Assembly: GCF_020382885.2 (NCBI RefSeq)
Contig: NC_058495.1
Coordinates: 27,015,627 to 27,079,626, forward strand
Length of the DNA: 64,000 bases
From: Scatophagus argus
Lineage: Eukaryota > Chordata > Actinopteri > Scatophagidae
Direction: 5' to 3'
Shown here: piece by piece, positions 58,140-64,000 of the stretch
How positions within the stretch are numbered: the stretch's first letter is position 1
Layout: every line of letters starts with the position of its first letter
Notes under the pieces: model-generated
What the model saw: only the letters and a program-made list of their open reading frames with translations
Told to the model about the DNA's origin: nothing
The model's database searches: none
Translations under genes and position numbers: made by a program

Positions 58140-58286
58140 TTTGAAGTGATCGAATTTTACAACCAAATGAAGGGATGTGTTGATACTTTGGACCAAATGT
58201 GTGCTCAGTACAGCTGTGAAAGAAAAACCACGAGGTGGCCACTGTGTGTCCTATATGGCATGATGAACGCTGGTGTGATAAACTGT
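58140..58286 (+). pseudogene. piggyBac transposase C-terminal fragment
   Basis: About 48 codons read VIEFYNQMKGCVDTLDQMC, then a Cys/Arg-rich stretch, then RWPLCVLYGMMNAGVIN. This matches the conserved 'K-G-VD-LDQ--..-RRWP---F---ID-A-iN' segment of PGBD4-like piggyBac transposases, which includes the last catalytic Asp region (VDTLDQ). The rest of the transposase is absent, and the frame runs into the inserted SINE. It is a remnant left in a deletion derivative. Confidence 0.8.
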
Positions 58287-58290
58287 ATGT

Positions 58291-58540
58291 GGGGCAGTCG
58301 TGGATCAGCGGTTAGGGTGTCGGACCCGTAACCGGTGGATCGCTGGTTCGATTCCCCGTCCCGGTGTCCATGGTTGAGGTACCCTTGAGCAAGGTACCTA
58401 ACCCCCACTGCTCCCCGGGCGCTGCACGCGGTCGCCCACTGCCCCGGGTTTGCTGTGTGTGTGTGCACGTCACTTGGGTGGGTTAAATGCAGAGAACAAA
58501 TTTCGTTGGAGTGAGTTCCCTCCAATGACAAAATATGTAT
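58291..58540 (+). mobile_element. tRNA-derived SINE, copy 3 (full length, inside the piggyBac element)
   Basis: Complete copy with tRNA-like head (tggatcagcggttagggtg, ggttcgattcc), body and tail. It interrupts the piggyBac remnant, so it inserted after that element. The 3' end runs into a TATA-rich stretch (58535-58565), probably the SINE's microsatellite tail. Confidence 0.92.
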
Positions 58541-60689
58541 ATATATTATATACATATATATATATCTTAATCTTAAATTTTATCCGAGATATTATATCGG
58601 GTAAAATATACCCAACGTTAGTGATGGTGTTACTAATTTTAACGTTAGTGTTCTAGGGTTAAGAGTTTGACTGCAGGGATTTTATAACGCAGTACTTTTA
58701 CACTGAGTGTGTACTGATACTTCTTACGTCACCGTCAGATGCTTTGCAATGCTTCCTGTTGTTGACGGTGGAGTGTGTGACGCGTCCACCTGACGGAGGA
58801 GGACGGCGTTGGTGTCCACCTATCAGATGCTCTTTGTTGTCCTCAGCGAGCAGCTCGACGTCCAGAAGCCCGAGTGTCAGAACGAGGCCGCCGCCACGTT
58901 CACGTGCAAACGTTAAGCTGCTTACGACCGCATGGCCGCACTTCGGAGCGGGAACGTGTCGGAGGGGCTGGGGGGGACGCGGGACACACGTCCCAGTCGT
59001 CAGCTCGTCTTTGTCCTGTGAGCAGCAGCTGGACCTTTCACTCAGAGACAGATTCGCTCCCGCCAAAAAACTCCACAAAGGAACCCTGAACCCTGAACCT
59101 CTCGAGGCTTGTTCTCAGTCCCACAGCGGATAAACGTCCTGTGAAGGACCTTCACACGTAACAGAGTATTTCTACTGCGAAGTATTCAGACTTTCACTGA
59201 ATACCTGAGCTGTGATTGGTGAGGCTGACTGACTCATCGAGACATCACAGTTTGTACACCTGAAGCTCGTCGTGCTGAACACAAACTGCAAAACTTTACT
59301 CAGCAAGTATTTATTATAACGTAGCATTTTGCATTTTTTAGTAAAGTGAACAGATGTGATGTGATAGGTTTTCAAAATAAATGTCAGAAACAAACCAAAG
59401 TGACTCTGAGCTGCCATCACAGGTGACAAACTGTGGCATCCAGTGAAGGTTTGTTTCATTCTGCTGCTTCCTGACATTTCCAGGATAAGAAAAGCCGGAC
59501 CCCTGAGCCTGGACGTGGTCCGGGGACCTGGTGTAATTAATCTTCATTAATCTGCAGTCACTTCATATCAATCACAAAACAGTGACGGAGGTGGCAAAAA
59601 ATTACATTTAAATGTTAAAACAAAGTAGTAAGTAAAATGAAAAAACAGACTCAAACCCACAGGAGTTCAGTGAAATCAGCTCAGCTTTTGTCGTTAACTT
59701 TATGCAAGTTAAGTTAAGAAATGTTTGACGTGACGCTCGTCCAGCCGCCTTCCCAGCATGCATTGCTCTCGGGTCTGAAGCTTCTCCAGCAGCTACAGCC
59801 TGTCAGTCGACTCCCAAACCCTGCGGTGAGGACGACACGTCCTGCTGATACTCCAACGAGCCTGATAATACTTGTGTACTTTTACTGCGGAGAGTCTCGT
59901 TTTGGTCTTCTGGGACACCAGCGCCTTCATTAACGTTTACCTGCACGCTCCGAGGTGCAGTGGGGGTCTGAAAGCAGCGAGCCGTCCCCCCCCGGCTGTC
60001 CAGATGGCCCTTTGAGGCCGGAACATAATGAGGGGCTGGAGGATCAGAGGCCGCCGCAGGGTGGGCTGCTGCCCTGAAAGGAGGCTGAAGTGTGGGAACG
60101 AGGAGCCGCTTGCTGCTCTCACACATTCCTCAGGTCCTCACACACACTCACACACACACACACACTCTGAGGCATCTGGGCTCAAAACCATGGAGACGTG
60201 TTGTGTGGCGTGTGTGTGTGTGTGTCAGGGGTCCATGCTGGAATGCGTTTACAGGCCCAGTGATGTGTTTTCATCTGCATTCTGTGTCATGACTCACGTC
60301 TCAGAAATGTGTGAAGGACCAGAGAAGAAAAGGATGTGAAGGTTTCCCTCCAACAGACCATCTGCCTCCTCACACACACTCACACACACACTCTTTCATG
60401 GTCATTAACACACATTAAAGACGTCCAAATTACTCTGAGTTTCCTCCTTCACTCGGGGCAACCAGGGTCACATCTGAAGTCACACATTCATCACAATTAA
60501 ACACGTTTGCTTGAACAAACAGAAACTCCATTACAGGTAAACTTCATTCAACCACAGAAGTACTATCAGCTTCATGTACTCAAAGTATTTTGTCTTTCTT
60601 CCAGTTCCATGACAGTACTGAGAGGGCTGGAGGAGAAGAAGAAGAATCACTATATTGACAGTATATATATTTTTACATACACACACTGA

Positions 60690-60815
60690 ATTCGTCTTCT
60701 GCATTTGACCCATCCTGAGTTGAACACACACATGCAACACCTGGCAAATTACATGCAGTGAAACACACACAGGAGCAGTGGGCAGCATCAAGCGCCCGGG
60801 GAGCAAATTGGGGGT
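60690..60815 (-). mobile_element. Diverged SINE fragment (antisense), related to 40495 copy
   Basis: On the + strand: gaattcgtcttctgcatttg acccatc, acacacatgcaacac, aggagcagtgggc and gcgcccggggagcaa, matching the tail and GC block of the window's SINE family in reverse, at clearly lower identity. Confidence 0.6.
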
Positions 60816-61107
60816 GGAGGAGGTGGTGCAGGAGGAGGAGGAGGTGGTGCAGTCATCAGTAGGTGAGTATCAACACACTGAAACTCTCATGAGGCCTTCT
60901 TGGTGTGAACGAGCGCGGGAACTCAGGGAGACGTCCCCCATGCGTCCCCCGACTCGCTGATCTGATCCTGCAGGTTGAAAGCCTCTGTGTGGGGGGAGGT
61001 GGGGGGAGGTGGGGGTCTCTATTGACTGCAGGGTGTGTGTGAGCAGGATCCCAACCTCCTTTCCCACACTCTCCTTCCCATTTATTACATGTTCTCCTAA
61101 AGGGATG

Positions 61108-61146
61108 AGCGGAGGGGGAGGAGGGGGAGGAGAGGGGGGAGGGGAC
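61108..61146 (+). repeat. G-rich tract (G-quadruplex candidate)
   Basis: Four or more runs of three to six G (agggggaggagggggaggag, then ggggggaggggac) within 40 bases, about 1 kb upstream of the hes5-like gene. Confidence 0.7.
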
Positions 61147-61990
61147 ACACACAATAGAAGTGTGCCTTCCCACAGGACTCTGGATAATCGTGTTTAATTG
61201 ACAGTTACTTTTTCCCTCCATTTCTCTCTGAGTGTTTCCCTGCGTTTGCCTGCAGAGGACAACAAACTCTGTGGTGTGTTTGTGGAAATCTGAAAGCTCA
61301 GCGACGTTTGCTCACAGTGTTTCTGCAGCAGCACAGCCTCACTTGAGATTCATAAACTTGTATTGCACCAAATCACAACAACAACAGTCGTCTCATGAGT
61401 TTCCATCAGAGCAGCTCAAGACCAAACTCTTTCATTTGGTTTTAGAGAAACCCAACAGAATGATTCATTTGATATCACACAGAAATACGAAGTACAAGTA
61501 CTTCATTACTTGAGAACATACTTGTTTTCCACTCCTGGCTGTTGAATTATGAACCTGCTGTGTTTCTTCATTGCATGTTTGATAAATTATTCCAGAAGTA
61601 AAGTTGAAGTGTTGTTTTAGTGACCTGCTGAACGACTCTGCATGAGTCTTTACATTTCTACACTTCAGTCATTTGAACAGACGTTTGGGTGGGTAGTAAA
61701 ACGAGATGTTTTCCCCGTCAGGTGGTGCGTGTGAACTGATCTGGTGTCAGCGTGTTGTGTCTTATCTTTATGTCTTTATGTCCCTCATCAGGCGGCTGTG
61801 GGAGCCGCTGCACATCTGCAGCAGACAGCAGGAAGCTTCCCAGGTAATAAAAGTGTGTGTGTGTGTGTGTGTGTGTGGCTTCACATACTCCCCCTCCCCC
61901 CCCTCCACTGAGGCCACGAGGCCAGTTAACCATGAGATAATTGATGCCTCTCTCCTATTGTTGTGTGGGCTTCGCCCACTGGCCTCAGAG

Positions 61991-61998
61991 TGTGGGAA
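61991..61998 (+). promoter_or_regulatory. RBPJ/Su(H) (Notch) binding site upstream of the hes5-like gene
   Basis: TGTGGGAA matches the RBPJ consensus YGTGRGAA. It lies 48 bases before the TATA box and ~132 bases before the ATG, as expected for a Notch-driven HES5-class promoter. Further matches on the opposite strand (TTCCCACA) occur at 61061-61068 and 61167-61174. A nearby palindrome (gtgggcttcgcccac, 61965-61979) is a weaker related sequence. Confidence 0.7.
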
Positions 61999-62045
61999 AG
62001 CTAATCCTGCCTGGGACTCATGGCTTTGTAATGCTAATGTGGGCC

Positions 62046-62053
62046 TATAAATA
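62046..62053 (+). promoter_or_regulatory. TATA box of the hes5-like gene
   Basis: TATAAATA, 77 bases before the start codon. It predicts transcription start near 62076-62080 and a short leader. Confidence 0.75.
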
Positions 62054-62122
62054 CAGCAGAGGGATCCTGGCTCACATCACAGCTCACTCTGCTCTCCCTC
62101 TGAAGCTCTGCTCTCCACCACA

Positions 62123-62693
62123 ATGGCTCCAAGCAACACCAGAGACTCTCCCGTCTCCATGCTGTCCACCAAAGACAGACACAAAGTAAGTCCTGCTTCT
62201 CGTTCAGTCTAATGAGTCTTGTGGCCCGCTCGGCTCCTTTTCTCTGTGGCTTGGCTTCGCCGGCTGTGTTGCTGACCGAGCTTCCTGTTGTGTCCACCAG
62301 CTGAGGAAACCGGTCGTGGAGAAGATGCGGCGAGATCGCATCAACAGCTGCATCGAGCAGCTCAAGGTCCTGCTGGAGAAGGAGTTCCACAAGCAGGACC
62401 CCAACGCCAAGCTGGAGAAGGCCGACGTGCTGGAGATGACCGTGGTGTTCCTGAAGCAGCAGCTGCAGCTTCGGAGCCCGGCGGCTCGCACGGCTCACGG
62501 CGACGGCTACTCCCGCTGCTGGAAGGAGACGCTGCGCTTCCTGTCCGCCAGCTCCCTGAAGGAAGCCACGCTGCCCGACCTGCGCCGCCTCCAGGACGGC
62601 GGCCCCACGCCGGCCCTCTGCTCCCACAGCCACAGCCAGGCCGCGGCCAAGCAGCCGCCCGCCGCCGACAGAGCCGTGTGGAGGCCGTGGTAG
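62123..62693 (+). CDS. hes5: HES5/her15-type bHLH-Orange transcriptional repressor
   Basis: A Notch-pathway effector that binds N-box/E-box DNA and recruits Groucho/TLE corepressors to keep neural progenitors undifferentiated. Two coding exons: 62123-62185 (21 codons, donor gtaagt) and 62301-62693 (130 codons plus stop), 151 residues. The proline-containing basic region (LRKPVVEKMRRDRINSCIEQ) is at residues 22-41. Helix 2 (KLEKADVLEMTVVFLKQQL) follows, then the Orange domain (YSRCWKETLRFLSASSLKEA) and the terminal WRPW at 148-151. The start MAPS and the MRRDRIN..IEQLK..LE.EF pattern are HES5-class. Teleosts have several HES5 co-orthologues (her15, her12, her4, her2), and which one this is cannot be settled here. 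The Ala/His-rich linker before WRPW is of high GC content. Confidence 0.92.
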
Positions 62694-63052
62694 AAGCTCC
62701 ACAGCAGCACTGATGGATGTTCTCCGTCACTCAGCCTGTAGGAGTCTGACCTCCACATCTTTATTCAGCGGATGTTTCCTTTCTTCTCTGATCTCTCTGA
62801 AGGTCGGCGTGGAAATGACTTTGAGCTTCTTCATGTTGAGGAAAATGTTCTTCGGCTTGCTGAGCCTCCTGAAGCCTCAGCATCAGAGCATCAGCCTGAG
62901 AGTCTGAGGACCTTCAGGGTCCCTCAGCAGACGTTTCTGTGAAATGAGAGGTTGACACTGTGTGTTGTCCAGTTGTTACAGTCAGTGTGAAAACAAAAGT
63001 CTTTTCCTGTGGAAAATTAAACGCACTTGTATTCTCCAAAGAGAAATCTGAA

Positions 63053-63058
63053 AATAAA
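63053..63058 (+). terminator. Polyadenylation signal of the hes5-like gene
   Basis: AATAAA 360 bases after the stop codon, followed by a T-rich, TG-containing stretch (tcttttctgtgttttcttg) fitting a downstream element. Confidence 0.75.
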
Positions 63059-63176
63059 GAACTTTTACAAATCATCTTTTCTGTGTTTTCTTGTTTTCGA
63101 TCAACCGCTTCAGAGAATAAACGACTGATGGCAGACAAATTGATTGACTGATCGGGCTGATAACAGGAGGTGTGTG

Positions 63177-63209
<33 letters not shown>

Positions 63210-63810
63210 AAACCCATCCACTCTCACCTGGGAGGGACAGTCCTGTCCTGCAGCTCGCCTTGTGCCTGCTGACATCAGAGCAGGGCACAGAGTTCCCGCG
63301 CCGTCCCTCAAGTCACACTGCATAGTACACAGTTATACTGCAGTTACTGCTGTTTTCAAATAGAAACCTGCTGATGAGTGCAGTTTTTAACGTAAAAATG
63401 ATTTATTCATGATTCTTTGAAGTTTTCACTGATGAGAGAAGAACTCAAATCCCTCACTTGAGTAAATGTACTGGTGCAGTGACAGTACAAAGTACTCCGT
63501 TACAAGTCCTGCATCCAAAATCTTGCTTAGTTTATACTAATACTTCAGATAACAGCAGCCGATTACTGTGTAGTACTTCATAATACTTTTGACAGCAGGG
63601 CCTTTACACTGTTGTACTTCTACTAAAGTAAAGGATCTGAGTACTTCTTTGTCTGCTTCATTTGTTCTCTTGTGGACAAAAACAATCACCAGTTTTTAAT
63701 GTCAGAACTCAAAGAAAATAGACTGCATTAAAAATGATCCTTCAGTAAAAGTATGTGAAAGTACTCGGTGCAGTAAACCATGTGTGTGAACTGTTTGGTA
63801 CTTTAATACT
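63059..63810. other. Intergenic region after the hes5-like gene
   Basis: A (GT)n microsatellite (63171-63208) and a long AAGTAC-type teleost dispersed repeat (about 63420-63670). No coding exon seen. Confidence 0.6.
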
Positions 63811-64000
63811 GTCAGTCGTGGATCAGCGGTTAGGGTGTCGGACCCGTAACCGGTGGATCGCTGGTTCGATTCCCCGTCCCGGTGTCCATGGCTGAGGTAC
63901 CCTTGAGCAAGGTACCTAACCCCCACTGCTCCCCGGGCGCTGCACGCGGTCGCCCACTGCCCCGGGTTTGCTGTGTGTGTGTGCACGTCACTTGGGTGGG
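63811..64000 (+). mobile_element. tRNA-derived SINE, copy 4 (cut by the window end)
   Basis: Head and body nearly identical to copy 3 (58291). The copy runs off the window before its tail. Confidence 0.92.

Larger units (their letters stand above)
58096..58662 (+). mobile_element. piggyBac-type DNA element with nested SINE
   Basis: TTAA at 58096-58099 is followed by ccctagaacactaacg (58100-58115). The right end has its exact reverse complement (58643-58658) followed by TTAA (58659-58662). TTAA target duplication and CCC-starting inverted repeats are piggyBac hallmarks. Just inside each end lies a small palindrome (gggtg-N5-caccc on the left, gggta-N5-taccc on the right), extending the inverted repeats imperfectly to ~30 bases. 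Inside are a transposase remnant (58140-58286) and a SINE (58291-58540). Too small to be autonomous. Confidence 0.9.
58663..61700. other. Intergenic region
   Basis: No gene recognised. It contains a GC-rich patch at 58750-59060 without convincing splice sites, CA-rich stretches around 60130-60170, an old SINE fragment (60690-60815) and G-rich runs at 60983-61015 and 61108-61143. Confidence 0.45.

Noticed and set aside
58744-59133. GC-rich open frames on both strands
   Set aside because: Arg/Pro/Ser-rich compositional frames with no domain, no coherent splice sites and no start context.
61788-61843. Exon-like block between an AG (ctcatcag) and gtaataa, upstream of the hes5-like gene
   Set aside because: Short, contains a perfect gcggct/agccgc palindrome, and encodes nothing recognised. 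It could be a leader exon but nothing beyond splice-like ends supports it.
62034-62702. 222-codon open frame on the minus strand over the hes5-like gene
   Set aside because: It is the GC-rich antisense shadow of the hes5 coding exon. The sense strand has the bHLH, Orange and WRPW motifs in order.

Overview
This is nuclear DNA from a ray-finned (teleost) fish. The evidence is split vertebrate genes with GT-AG introns, very many (CA)n/(GT)n microsatellites, tRNA-derived SINEs of teleost type, short 'tttattgatcc...gggaaattcaag' repeat tails, and Tc1 and piggyBac relics. There are no operons, no prokaryotic signals, and no true tRNA or rRNA gene. Five protein-coding genes can be rebuilt exon by exon.

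Layout: (1) 1-5.8 kb is gene-poor and repeat-bearing. (2) 7.4-13.8 kb (+) is a FAM107-family actin-associated coiled-coil gene, closest to FAM107A. It has a 9-bp minisatellite at its possible start and a candidate alternative upstream exon at 5.8 kb. (3) 18.0-44.8 kb (+) is a complete class II phosphoinositide 3-kinase gene, pik3c2b. It has one non-coding first exon and 32 coding exons that join in frame to 1613 codons plus stop. (4) 46.4-50.2 kb (+) is ppp1r15b (CReP), the constitutive eIF2-alpha phosphatase targeting subunit, in two coding exons with the PP1-binding KVRF motif formed across the splice junction. (5) 53.6-54.1 kb (-) is ascl5, an achaete-scute bHLH factor, convergent with ppp1r15b. 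(6) 62.1-62.7 kb (+) is a HES5/her15-type bHLH-Orange repressor ending in WRPW, with a TATA box and a consensus RBPJ/Su(H) site just upstream. The window ends inside a SINE.

The pik3c2b-ppp1r15b pair lies in the same order and orientation as on human 1q32, and ascl5 also maps to human 1q32, so this looks like an old linkage group. MDM4, the usual head-to-head neighbour of mammalian PIK3C2B, is not seen; a fam107 gene lies there instead. The genes do not form one pathway: they cover lipid signalling, stress-translation recovery, actin regulation and two developmental bHLH factors.

I found no convincing new molecular system. The most notable items are several introns with (CA)n beside the donor and (GT)n beside the acceptor; a piggyBac-type element with matched 16-bp inverted repeats, TTAA flanks, a transposase remnant and a nested SINE; an upstream ORF before ppp1r15b; and the candidate fam107 alternative exon.
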